From contig JASBSS010000024.1 of the NCBI GenBank assembly GCA_030148805.1, positions 62,001 to 126,000 on the forward strand: a stretch of 64,000 nt of DNA. Direction: 5' to 3'. The notes below the pieces were generated by a model. That model was not told the origin of the DNA, searched no databases, and worked only from the letters and a program-made list of their open reading frames with translations. The translations under genes and the position numbers were made by a program. Shown piece by piece: positions 48,915 to 57,490 of this stretch (position 1 is its first letter; each line of letters begins with the position of its first letter). The stretch is from Thiogranum sp. GTDB taxonomy: Bacteria; Pseudomonadota; Gammaproteobacteria; DSM-19610.

Positions 48915-49280
48915 TTAAACCATATCTTTCAATGCCTTCAGCGGCAACACCTTGACCACGTTGCGGGCCGGTTTGGCTTTGAAGGTCATCGGTTCGCCGG
49001 TGAACGGATTCACACCCTTGCGGGCCTTGGTCGCCGGCTTGCGCACGACTTTGATCTTCATCAGGCCGGGCACGGTGTACACGCCAGGGCCGGTGCGGCG
49101 CAGGTCGCGCTTGATGAGTCCGCCGAGAGAATCGAACACGGCGCCGACGTCTTTCTTGGTCAAGCCGGTTTTGTCTGCAATGTAGGTGTAGGTTTCGGCT
49201 TTTGTGGTGGGCTTCTTAACCGCCTTTGCTGCGACCTTCTTTTTGGCGGTTTTCTTGGCTGTCTTTTTCTTTACGGCCAT
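48915..49280 (-). CDS. HU/IHF-family DNA-binding protein with lysine-rich N-terminal tail
   Basis: 121-residue nucleoid protein. An N-terminal KKKTAKKTAKKKVAAKAVKK tail, like eukaryotic H1 or AlgP repeats, precedes an HU fold with the DNA-arm region RKGVNPFTGEPMTFKAKP. Canonical HU is about 90 aa without this extension. Such tails add non-specific DNA binding. It stands alone, facing away from the giant gene. Confidence 0.87.
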   Translation of the reverse strand: MAVKKKTAKKTAKKKVAAKAVKKPTTKAETYTYIADKTGLTKKDVGAVFDSLGGLIKRDLRRTGPGVYTVPGLMKIKVVRKPATKARKGVNPFTGEPMTFKAKPARNVVKVLPLKALKDMV

Positions 49281-49847
49281 TCAGTGAGCTCCTTTCAAGT
49301 TGTTTACTGGGACAGTGACCGCGCAAAGATAGCACAAAGAAAAAAAAGTGAAAGCTCTTTTTCTTTTATCCACTGCTATACCAGACTCAAACGCAAGTCG
49401 ATTTGCGTCCACGCCGTAAATTACAGCTTCGGACGCGCTCGGTGGCTAGCGAGAGTTTCTCTCGGTGCTCGTCGCGTAGCGTGATTCACAGGTATTTTTC
49501 GTGTCCGCAATCAGCCGTGGACCGCCTTTGCACCGCTGGTGCCCGCCAATCGGCCCGGGGCCAAGGCGATGATCGCTGCACGCTGCGTATTTCTGCCGCA
49601 ATGTCACCGCGTGTCTCAGGATAGCGACCTTTGCGGATATCTTGACGGATAGCGCGGTGCGGTCGCGATTTCCACGCGTGGCGCTGGCCCGGTATCTGTG
49701 GCGTGGTTCACGTTTTTCGCCGGTTGCAAGCGGCTAATTTTTTGCCCTTCGCGGCCGATAGAAAAAGGGCGTGCGGATGTCGCGCAGGCCTTCGTGTGGC
49801 CATTTTCTTACAGCGCTTCAACCACGACAGAGATAGACGGGCAAAGC
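49281..49847. other. Intergenic region between the HU-like gene and the giant gene
   Basis: 567 bp. An A/T-rich stretch at 49325-49375 probably holds the HU-like gene's promoter. The remainder is GC-rich with short open frames of no recognisable composition. The giant gene's frame is open back to 49698, but that part (MAWFTFFAGC onward) looks like leader. No RNA gene recognised. Confidence 0.45.
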
Positions 49848-52800
49848 ATGGGAGCGGCAAAAAAACTAATTGATAAGAAAGCGTTACGCGACCTCGTGCC
49901 GATCAACGCGCTGTCCCCGACGCACATCGACGAAATCTCCCGCAAAGCTGTTATCGAAGAGATGCGCGCGAATTCCTACGTTTTCAGAATCGGCGACCGC
50001 GACAATCAGACTGTCTATCTGCTGGAGGGTGAAGTCGAGTTTCTCGATGCCGGGCGCAACATCGTCGACACGCTACGCGCCGGCTCCGAACAGGCAAGGC
50101 ACCCGCTGGCGCACAAGCAACCGCGTCAGGTCGGCGCGCGCGCCAAGGGGAAGATCAGTGTCGCGCGCGTCGATACCAGTTTGCTGGACGTGCTGCTCAC
50201 CTGGGACGAGTCGGCCGGCTACGACGTGGTGGAAATCGATTCCCAGGACGATGGCGACTGGATGACCCGGATGTTGCAATCGCAGGCGTTCCTGCAGCTG
50301 CCGCCGGCGAATATCCACCAATTGTTGATGCGGCTGGAGGCAGTCAGCGCCAGCGCCGGCGAGTCGATCGTGCGTCAGGGCGACGAGGGGGACTATTTTT
50401 ACATCGTGAAAAGCGGGCGCCTGGCGGTCACCCGCAAGGCCTCAGCGCGCGCCAAGGAGGTGCTGCTGGCGGAATTGGGCGAAGGCGCCTGTTTCGGTGA
50501 AGAGGCCCTGGTGTCGGGCACCCGGCGCAATGCGTCGGTGATGATGATCACCGACGGCTCGCTGATGCGGCTGTCACAGAACGATTTCAACGAATTGTTG
50601 CGCGGGCCGCTGGTGCACGAGCTGGATTACGCCGCCGCCAGCGAACTGGTCGCCAAAGGCGCGCGCTGGTTGGATGTCCGCCTGCCGGGCGAGTTCGAGA
50701 ACCAATCGATCGTCAACAGTATGAACCTGCCTTTGTCGGCGCTGCGCGAGCGCTGCACCGAGCTGGACGATGGCGTGGATTATATTGTCTGCTGCGATAC
50801 CGGACGGCGCAGTGCCGCCGGTGCTTTTGTGCTGAGCCAACGCGGGTTTAGCGTCTATACGCTGAAAAACGGCCTGATGGACGTTCCGGCCCAGGCGCTG
50901 TCGGCGCCGGCTGGCGAACCGGCCCCGGCGGCGGAGCGTGCCGCCGAGGTCATCCCGTTTGAGAGCGAGCCCCACGCCGCGCGGTCCGCAGCGACGGAAA
51001 CGCCGGCGTCTGCGCCTGCGGTGGAGGACGCCGACAGTGAGCTGATCGACAAACTGGCAGCCGCCGAAAGCGAAAGGGAGAATCTGCAGCAGGAGGTTGC
51101 CCGGCTGGAGGCGAAGTTGCGGGAACTCCAGGGGCAGGTCGGACACCTTTCAGGGGAGCGTGACGCGCAGGCCCGTTCGCGGGATGCGGAGCTGGACGAG
51201 GCTCGCCGCGAGCTCAGCGACAGCCGTCAGCAGCTGGAGAGAGGGCTCCAGGAGCGCGACAGGCAGTTGCACGAGGCGCAACAGGAGCTGGAGCGCTTGC
51301 GCGCGGACTACCATCAACTGGGGCAACGGACCAGTGCGGTCGCCGGCGAACGTGATGCCATGGGCCGCGAGCTGCAACAGGCGCGCGCCGAGCTCGAAAG
51401 TCTGCAACAACAACATCTCAGCGACAGCCAGGAGCGGCGCGCGGCGAGCGAACGTCTCCAGCAGGCACTGGCGGACCAGGAAAAGACGCTGGTGGCGCGG
51501 GAACAGGACGCGGCGAGCCTGCGCCAGGAACTTGAGACGAGCCAGAACGCCGTGCGGGCGTTGGAGCGCCAGCTGGCGCAGGCCGAGGCGCTGGCCGAGA
51601 GCGTGCGCGCGGAAACTGCCCAGCTGGAGGCGCGTGCCAGTGGCAGCGAACAGGCGCAGGCCGAGACCAGCGCCGAGTTGCAGACCGCCGTGGCGCGCAG
51701 TCAATCGCTGGAGGCCGCGCTTCAATCGGCGCGGGCGGAGAGCGAAAAACTGGCCCGGCAGCTCGAGCAGTCGCTCGAGCGAGAGCAGTCGCTGCAGACC
51801 CGCTTGCAGGAGCGGGAGCAGCACGACGAGACGCGCCAGGGGCAATGGCAGCAGCAGCTGGAGACGGCAAACGAGCGCATCGCCAAGCTGGAAGAGGAAC
51901 TGGATGCAACCAGGCTAGGCGCGCAAACCAGTGCGCAGCACAAGCTTGCACTAGAGGCGCAGCTCTCGGAGCTGGCCAAGGAACACCAGGGCGCGTTGCG
52001 CGATACCCGCAACGCGCTGAGTCGTGCCCAGACGGAGACCGACAATCTCAAGCGCGAGCACAGCCGGGTGATGGAGTCGTTGCGCCAGACCGAGCGCCAA
52101 CTGCAACAGCAGCGCCAGGACCACGAAGCGGAGCTGTATCGCCTCAGAAAGGAACTCAAGGAGGCCGCTGGCGCTTCGGATGCCGGCTTGACCGCCGAAT
52201 TGGAGGCGCTGGAGGTGAAATTGCAGGAAAGCCTGCGACTGCGCGAGGAGTTGGAGGTCAAGCTCGGCGAACGCAGTGCCCAACTGGAGGAGGTCCGTCT
52301 GGGTTCCGGCAAGCTGGAGCTACAGTTGCAACAGGCCCAGGAGAGCGCCAGACAGGCCGAGCAGCAGTTGTTGGAGGCGAACCAGGCGGCCAACGAGGAG
52401 ATGAGCGTCCGTCTGCAAGCCGAGGAGCGGGCCCGTCAGGGGCTGCGCGAGGAGCTCGAGGCCACGATCGAGCAGCGCAATCAGGCGCAGGAACGACTCA
52501 CGGTCCAGCAACAGGAAGTCGAGGAGCTACGCGAGAGTGTGACCGCGGCGCGCCAGCAGCTGGTCGCCGCCGCCAGCGCCAGCGAGCAGGATCTGGCGGC
52601 ATTGCGCGAGCAATACGATCAGGCGCAGCAGCGCGCGCGGCAGCTCGAACAGGAACGCGACGCGGCCGCGGAACGCGAGCAGTCGCGCCAGCGGGAACTT
52701 GAGACTGCCCGCGAACAACACCAGGCCTTGCAGCGCACGCTGGATCAGTTGCGCGCCGAGGCGGAAGTGACCCGCGGACTGGTGGACATGCAGGTGGGCG

Positions 52801-54317
52801 CGGGCGACGAAAGCCTGCACGAACAGCTGCAGCAGGCCAAGCAGAACGTCGACGTGGCGGTGCGCTTGCGCTCTCAGGCCGAAGAGAAGGCCACCCGGCT
52901 GGAAGCGGAGATCAGCCGGTTGCGGGAGATGCTGCAGGCGGTCGCCACCAGCTCCAAACCGGTGGCGGTCCCGTCGCTGGATCCGGACGATCCGCAGGGG
53001 GGCACGGTGGTCAATCCGGCTGAGATGAGCCCGGTCGCGGGTGCCGAAACCACCGCTGCGGAGGCCCGCCCGGAGACGGTTGCGCCGACCCAACCGGCGT
53101 CACAGGATCGGCGCCTGGCGACGCTCGGCCGTTTGCTGGGAGCCGTGCTGGTGGGTGCCAGTATCGCCGGCGGCACGACCTGGTGGTGGCTGACGCAGTC
53201 GCTGACCAGAGACGGTTCCACCGGGCGCATCCCGGAAGCAGAAACCCCGGCGGTCCTGCCGCGCGACGCGGATTCCACGCCGGAGGGCGCCAACGAAAGC
53301 CCGGCCACGAGTGGATCGGCCTCGGCGTCCGCGTCGTCAGCACGGGAACAGGCCCCCGATCTCAGCGAGCGCGCTGCAAGGCCGGTGCTCGCACCTGAGG
53401 CGGCGCAATCAGAGGCGCAGGAGCGGCGACCCTCGTCGGTGCTGCCGGAGTTCGTCAAAGGTGGCGCAGGGCTGGGCGAGCGGGAGGTTTCGGCGCCAGC
53501 GCCGGTCGCGGCGCAAACGGCCCCACCGGCGGCGCAGATCCCGGCCGCAGAGCAACCGGCCGCGCCGGCAAAGGCCCGGCCCGCCCAGCCTCTACGCGTG
53601 TTCAGTCAACCGTTGGCCGCGGGTGGACGCGCGCCGCTGCTGGTCGAATTTCGACCCGACAGTTTTCTGATGGGGAGTGCGGCGAGTTCGGCGAATTTCG
53701 ACGAACGCCCACGCCATCGGGTGACGCTGAAGGCATTTGCCATCGGCGCGCGCGAAGTCACTTTTGCCGAATATGATCGTTTCGCCCGCGCCAGCGGCCG
53801 CGCCTTGCCGCGCGACAACGGCTGGGGACGGGGCGAGCGACCGGTGATCAACGTGAGTTGGAACGACGCCGTGGCCTATACCCGCTGGCTGTCGCAGCAG
53901 ACAGGCAGCCGCTACCGCCTGCCGAGCGAAGCGCAATGGGAGTTCGCAGCCCGGGGGGGCGCCGACAGTCGCTTCTGGTGGGGCAACGACGTCGGTGAAG
54001 GCCACGCCAACTGTTTTGATTGCGCCAGTGCCTGGTCGGCGCGCCAGACCTCGCCAGTGGGCAGTTTCCCCGCCAACGGATTTCGCCTCCACGACACGGC
54101 GGGCAACGTGATGGAGTGGGTGCAGGACTGTTATCAGCCCGACTACAGCGCGGCGGCGGCCGACGGCCGCGCCGCCGCGAGCGGCGATTGCGCTCGCCGG
54201 GTGGTGCGTGGGGGGGCCTATGACAGCCCGTCTGCCAACGTGCGCAGCGCCAGCCGCGACGCGCGGGGGGTGGACACCCGCCTGGACAACCTGGGCTTTC
54301 GCGTCGTGAAAGAGTAA
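49848..54317 (+). CDS. Giant cNMP-binding / rhodanese / coiled-coil / FGE-like membrane protein
   Basis: 1,489-residue predicted inner-membrane protein. Order: a degenerate cyclic-nucleotide-binding-like segment (about 10-115), a second cNMP-binding domain (about 142-258) with a good phosphate cassette GEEALVSGTRRNASV, a rhodanese domain (about 262-350) whose loop CCDTGRRSA keeps the catalytic Cys near 316, a coiled coil of about 640 residues, one membrane span near 1093-1115 (LLGAVLVGASIAGGTTWWWL), a Pro/Ala linker, and an FGE/SUMF1-like domain (about 1263-1489; NVSWNDAVAYTRWLS, TAGNVMEWVQDC). The segment RVVRGGAYDSPSANVRSA lacks the catalytic cysteines of true FGE, so it is probably a binding domain, outside the cytoplasm. 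The start ATG 49848 has only a weak ribosome-binding site. Confidence 0.88.
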   Translation: MGAAKKLIDKKALRDLVPINALSPTHIDEISRKAVIEEMRANSYVFRIGDRDNQTVYLLEGEVEFLDAGRNIVDTLRAGSEQARHPLAHKQPRQVGARAKGKISVARVDTSLLDVLLTWDESAGYDVVEIDSQDDGDWMTRMLQSQAFLQLPPANIHQLLMRLEAVSASAGESIVRQGDEGDYFYIVKSGRLAVTRKASARAKEVLLAELGEGACFGEEALVSGTRRNASVMMITDGSLMRLSQNDFNELLRGPLVHELDYAAASELVAKGARWLDVRLPGEFENQSIVNSMNLPLSALRERCTELDDGVDYIVCCDTGRRSAAGAFVLSQRGFSVYTLKNGLMDVPAQALSAPAGEPAPAAERAAEVIPFESEPHAARSAATETPASAPAVEDADSELIDKLAAAESERENLQQEVARLEAKLRELQGQVGHLSGERDAQARSRDAELDEARRELSDSRQQLERGLQERDRQLHEAQQELERLRADYHQLGQRTSAVAGERDAMGRELQQARAELESLQQQHLSDSQERRAASERLQQALADQEKTLVAREQDAASLRQELETSQNAVRALERQLAQAEALAESVRAETAQLEARASGSEQAQAETSAELQTAVARSQSLEAALQSARAESEKLARQLEQSLEREQSLQTRLQEREQHDETRQGQWQQQLETANERIAKLEEELDATRLGAQTSAQHKLALEAQLSELAKEHQGALRDTRNALSRAQTETDNLKREHSRVMESLRQTERQLQQQRQDHEAELYRLRKELKEAAGASDAGLTAELEALEVKLQESLRLREELEVKLGERSAQLEEVRLGSGKLELQLQQAQESARQAEQQLLEANQAANEEMSVRLQAEERARQGLREELEATIEQRNQAQERLTVQQQEVEELRESVTAARQQLVAAASASEQDLAALREQYDQAQQRARQLEQERDAAAEREQSRQRELETAREQHQALQRTLDQLRAEAEVTRGLVDMQVGAGDESLHEQLQQAKQNVDVAVRLRSQAEEKATRLEAEISRLREMLQAVATSSKPVAVPSLDPDDPQGGTVVNPAEMSPVAGAETTAAEARPETVAPTQPASQDRRLATLGRLLGAVLVGASIAGGTTWWWLTQSLTRDGSTGRIPEAETPAVLPRDADSTPEGANESPATSGSASASASSAREQAPDLSERAARPVLAPEAAQSEAQERRPSSVLPEFVKGGAGLGEREVSAPAPVAAQTAPPAAQIPAAEQPAAPAKARPAQPLRVFSQPLAAGGRAPLLVEFRPDSFLMGSAASSANFDERPRHRVTLKAFAIGAREVTFAEYDRFARASGRALPRDNGWGRGERPVINVSWNDAVAYTRWLSQQTGSRYRLPSEAQWEFAARGGADSRFWWGNDVGEGHANCFDCASAWSARQTSPVGSFPANGFRLHDTAGNVMEWVQDCYQPDYSAAAADGRAAASGDCARRVVRGGAYDSPSANVRSASRDARGVDTRLDNLGFRVVKE

Positions 54318-54358
54318 ATTGGCGGCTGAATCATCGGCCGAGCAGGATTTGCACAGCA

Positions 54359-55252
54359 ATGGCGCGCATTCTCGCGGTGGGTATCGCCACCCTGGACGTC
54401 ATCAACGAAGTCGCCACCTACCCCGAGGAGAACTCCGAACAGCGCGCACTCTGGCACGGGCGCCAGCGCGGCGGAAATGCCACCAATACCCTGGTCGTCT
54501 TGAGTCAGCTGGGGCACCATTGCGCGTGGGCGGGCGTGCTCCCCGAGACACCGGATGCGGCGTTCGTACAGCAGGAGCTGCACCGCTATCGAATCGACTG
54601 CGGCCACGTCGAGCGGGTGGCGCGCGGCACGCTACCGACCTCCTACGTGACCCTGAGCCGCGCGCGCGGTTCGCGCACCATTGTGCATACGCGGGACTTG
54701 CCGGAATTCTCCACCGCTGCGTTTCAACAGATACCGCTGGCGGGCTTCGACTGGCTGCATTTCGAGGGCCGGGATCCGGCGCAGGTCGTGCAGATGATGC
54801 GTCGCGTCCGCGAGCTGGCGCCGGGCGTGCGGGTGTCGCTGGAAGTGGAAAAGCCGCGACCCGATATTGAGACGCTGTTCCCCCACGCCGATCTGATCAC
54901 CTGTTCCCAGGCCTTTGCCGCCCGTCGCGGCGTTGAGCCGGTCGAGTTGCTGCGCTGGGCCCGCGCGCGCGCGCCAGAGGCGCTGCTGGTCTGCACTCTG
55001 GGCGAACAGGGTGTGATCGGTCTGGATCGGGCCGACCGGGTGGTCGAGGCCGCGGCCCGTCCACCCGACCAGGTGGTGGACACGCTGGGCGCGGGAGATA
55101 CCTTCAACGCGGGGCTCATCGATGCTCTGGTGCGCGGCGAGGCGTTGACCGAGGCGCTGGGCTTCGCCTGCCGTCTGGCAGGCGTGAAGTGTGCCCAACG
55201 GGGGCTGCACGGTCTGCCTATCCCGCCCGAGCGGGTCGCGCGCGGTGGCTAG
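54359..55252 (+). CDS. PfkB-family sugar kinase (ketohexokinase-like)
   Basis: 297-residue carbohydrate kinase. It begins ILAVGIATLDVINEV with the substrate-site RGGNATNTLVVLSQLG, and ends with the PfkB signature DTLGAGDTFNAGLID, including the catalytic Asp. The N-terminal wording resembles ketohexokinase (fructokinase) more than ribokinase, but the sugar is not certain. It lies 41 bp after the giant gene. Confidence 0.82.
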   Translation: MARILAVGIATLDVINEVATYPEENSEQRALWHGRQRGGNATNTLVVLSQLGHHCAWAGVLPETPDAAFVQQELHRYRIDCGHVERVARGTLPTSYVTLSRARGSRTIVHTRDLPEFSTAAFQQIPLAGFDWLHFEGRDPAQVVQMMRRVRELAPGVRVSLEVEKPRPDIETLFPHADLITCSQAFAARRGVEPVELLRWARARAPEALLVCTLGEQGVIGLDRADRVVEAAARPPDQVVDTLGAGDTFNAGLIDALVRGEALTEALGFACRLAGVKCAQRGLHGLPIPPERVARGG

Positions 55253-55631
55253 GCGTCACCTGGAACTCTGTCGTCTGGCCGAGTTGCCGGTGGGGAGCAG
55301 CCGGGGGTTCGCTTTGCCCGCGCCGTGGAACGACGAGATTTTCCTGGTGCGCACGGCCGATGGTATTTTCGCCTACCGCAACAGCTGTCCGCATACGGGC
55401 GGGCCGCTGGACTGGGTGCCGGATCAGTTCCTCGACCTTGAGGGCAAGCACATTCAGTGTGCCACCCACGCCGCGCTGTTCCGGATTGAAGACGGGGCGT
55501 GTATCAGCGGCCCCTGCGCAGGCCAGTCGTTGCGCCCGGTCGAGGTGCGGATAGACAACCAGCGCGTCATGCTGGTGCTCCAGCCAGGACCAGAAAGGGG
55601 GAGAAAAAGCCGGAGCGCTGGCTCCGGCTGA
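55245..55631 (+). CDS. Rieske [2Fe-2S] protein
   Basis: 128-residue single-domain Rieske protein. Cluster ligands are in CPHTGGPLDW and CATHAALFRIEDG; two further cysteines follow in GACISGPCAG. No transmembrane helix, so it is a soluble ferredoxin-like or NirD-like electron carrier, not the bc1 subunit. GTG start at 55245 overlapping the PfkB stop by 8 bp suggests coupling. Confidence 0.82.
   Translation: MARRHLELCRLAELPVGSSRGFALPAPWNDEIFLVRTADGIFAYRNSCPHTGGPLDWVPDQFLDLEGKHIQCATHAALFRIEDGACISGPCAGQSLRPVEVRIDNQRVMLVLQPGPERGRKSRSAGSG
55603..55629 (-). terminator. Intrinsic terminator for the 68-aa gene
   Basis: On the minus strand AGCCGGAGCC-AG-CGCTCCGGCT is followed by TTTTTC. It lies 15 bp past the stop of the minus-strand small gene and overlaps the 3' end of the Rieske gene on the other strand. 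Confidence 0.75.
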
Positions 55632-55643
55632 GAGGAAACCGGG

Positions 55644-55850
55644 TTAATCGACGAGCTTGTCAATGACGGATTGGATGTCGAAACCCGCAGGCCGACTTTT
55701 TTCCGGCGTCGCGGATGCGGTCAGCTCGGTCAGTTGCAGCTCGATCAGCGAGTCGCTACCCGGGAGAAGCGTAGGGACAGCATTTTCGGCGGACTGGATT
55801 TCGTCACCAAGGTATTCCGTACCACTTGCCATATCGAAAATGTAAGCCAT
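55644..55850 (-). CDS. 68-residue orphan protein
   Basis: Begins MAYIFDMASGTEYLGDEIQS and is acidic, with no cysteine, signal peptide or membrane span. I recognise no family. It is supported as real by a very strong ribosome-binding site AAGGAGGTG upstream of the ATG and by a terminator just past its stop. It is a free-standing gene between the Rieske gene (convergent) and a DUF1269-like gene on the same strand. Confidence 0.7.
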   Translation of the reverse strand: MAYIFDMASGTEYLGDEIQSAENAVPTLLPGSDSLIELQLTELTASATPEKSRPAGFDIQSVIDKLVD

Positions 55851-56040
55851 GGCACACCTCCTTCGGGCGGTTGGCGTGGGCGGTCGGCGCCACCCACATT
55901 CAGGCTATCGGCCACGGGGGACAGAAATTTATCCGTGGTCGTGTCTTTCGTGGCAGCAAGGAACGTGCCGAGATGCAGAGACATCCCGAGCGCCGTTCTG
56001 GCGCTGCGGGATTAATGGCGGTAAACCAGTCGCTTGAAAG

Positions 56041-56553
56041 TTAGGGGAAGGCCGGTATGGTCGGCTCGACGCCGTGCATATCCGCTTCCGGATGGTGCTT
56101 TCTGATCATATTCGTGACGCTTTCGACCTTGTCCTTGTGCACGTCCACCATCATCAGTATCTGACCGGCCGCCACCGCCGACTGGAAGCCTTTCAACTGG
56201 CTGTTGGGCACATCCGTGCCGATCATTCCCGCCACCCAGGCACCGATGAGCGCCCCGGCCAGCGCCGTGACCAGCAACGTCCAGCCGCCAAGCACAATGC
56301 CGTCGGGGGGAAAGGCGATGGCCACCAGGCCGGCGAGGATGCCGGTGGCGCCCCCCACACTCAAGCCGATCTCGATACCGTGAATGAAATCGCTGCGCTG
56401 CAGCAGGTTGGCCGCGGGCAGGTCGCCCACGTCCATGTCCTCGCGGGCCATGACATGAATGTGGTGGTGGTCGATGCGCGCCAGTAGCAGTTCGTCCACG
56501 ATTTGCCGCGCGCAGGCGAGATCGGGCAACAGGAAATAAAGTCTGCGTCTCAT
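56041..56553 (-). CDS. DUF1269-like membrane protein
   Basis: 170-residue protein with a ferredoxin-like soluble N-terminus (RLYFLLPDLACARQIVDELL), a glycine-rich hydrophobic middle with two spans (GLSVGGATGILAGLVAIAF, LLVTALAGALIGAWVAGMIG) and a C-terminal MMVDVHKDKVESVTNMI. The layout matches DUF1269-type proteins of unknown function, often stress-related. ATG 56553 follows AAGGAGAG. Confidence 0.75.
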   Translation of the reverse strand: MRRRLYFLLPDLACARQIVDELLLARIDHHHIHVMAREDMDVGDLPAANLLQRSDFIHGIEIGLSVGGATGILAGLVAIAFPPDGIVLGGWTLLVTALAGALIGAWVAGMIGTDVPNSQLKGFQSAVAAGQILMMVDVHKDKVESVTNMIRKHHPEADMHGVEPTIPAFP

Positions 56554-56643
56554 GTCTGCTCTCCTTGCGCCCCCTTTGGGGTTACCCGGGAGCGCTCAGT
56601 CACTGGGAGCTATAAGACTCAGTATAGTTGCTTTTTCCCGGAA

Positions 56644-56943
56644 TCAACCCAGGTGGCCGTCCAGGCGCTCCAGACGGCGCATCCAGTCCTCGGTTTCCGA
56701 CCAGATTTCAGGGTGTTGACGGTCTTCCCGGGCCAGGTCCATGGAGCCGCTCCAGTCCTCGGGAGGTTCGATGGGTTCCGGGCGCAGGTATTCCCAGCTT
56801 TCGGCATCCAGCTCTTCCACGGTGCCGTCGTAATACTGCAGTTCCAGGGTGTCGTCATCATCGTCGCGGGCGACGATTTCGAAGGCTTCGCCGGTGGTGT
56901 TACGGTACCAATCGCCAACGCGGGGGGTGGGCTCAAGTTTCAT
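56644..56943 (-). CDS. Small acidic conserved hypothetical protein
   Basis: 99-residue protein beginning MKLEPTPRVGDWYRN, with a predicted small beta-barrel-like start (GDWYRNTTGEAFEIVARDD, LELQYYDGTVEELD) and a Pro/Glu-rich, Trp-rich rest (PPEDWSGSMDL). It resembles the DUF6763 group of gammaproteobacterial proteins of unknown function. Start at 56943 with GGAGG upstream. Cytoplasmic. Confidence 0.7.
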   Translation of the reverse strand: MKLEPTPRVGDWYRNTTGEAFEIVARDDDDDTLELQYYDGTVEELDAESWEYLRPEPIEPPEDWSGSMDLAREDRQHPEIWSETEDWMRRLERLDGHLG

Positions 56944-57091
56944 AGCGGGTTTACCTCCATGAATAAACTGCTGATACTTGGCGGCCGGGTGGTAAGGTGT
57001 CGCGTCCATCCGGAAAGGGTCTTGGCTTGTTTATAGGCGCATAAGCCGGTTTTGACAAGCACGCAGTTTTTATTCCAGATAGGGGAGCCTA

Positions 57092-57490
57092 ATGGCCATA
57101 AAAGTTGTGGTATTGGACGCTGCTACGCTGCCGCCCGGGGTCGATTTTCCGCCGCTTGACCTCGATAAATACGGCTGGGAGCAATATCCGCGGTTAGCGG
57201 AAGAGGAAATTGCGCAACGCTGCTGGCGTGCCGATATCGTCATCACGCTCACCACGCCGGTCAGCGCAAGTCTGCTGAAAGAAATGGCAAAAATCGGTTT
57301 GCTCATTTGCGCGGGGGAGGCCTGCGGCGGGGTCGACCAACAGGCCGCCCGGGCGCAGGGCGTTGAGCTGCTGGCGTTTGCGCAGAGCGACTTTAGCACG
57401 GTCGCCGGCGCGCAGGACTTCTGCGACCGCGTGGTCGCGGCGATCGATCACTATGTGGCCCGCTGCCGGGCGCAGGAGGCAGAGCATTGA
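57092..57490 (+). CDS. Stand-alone D-2-hydroxyacid-dehydrogenase-like half-domain
   Basis: 132-residue protein. Its first ~95 residues follow the N-terminal half of D-2-hydroxyacid (glycerate) dehydrogenases: VVVLDAATLPPGVDFPP, YPRLAEEEIAQRCWRADIVI, and CGGVDQQAARAQGVEL. The NAD-binding Rossmann domain and the catalytic Arg, Glu and His that lie in or after it are absent, and the reading frame ends cleanly. It overlaps the next gene's TTG by 4 bp, so it is unlikely to be a random fragment. Dehydrogenase activity is not expected. Confidence 0.7.
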   Translation: MAIKVVVLDAATLPPGVDFPPLDLDKYGWEQYPRLAEEEIAQRCWRADIVITLTTPVSASLLKEMAKIGLLICAGEACGGVDQQAARAQGVELLAFAQSDFSTVAGAQDFCDRVVAAIDHYVARCRAQEAEH

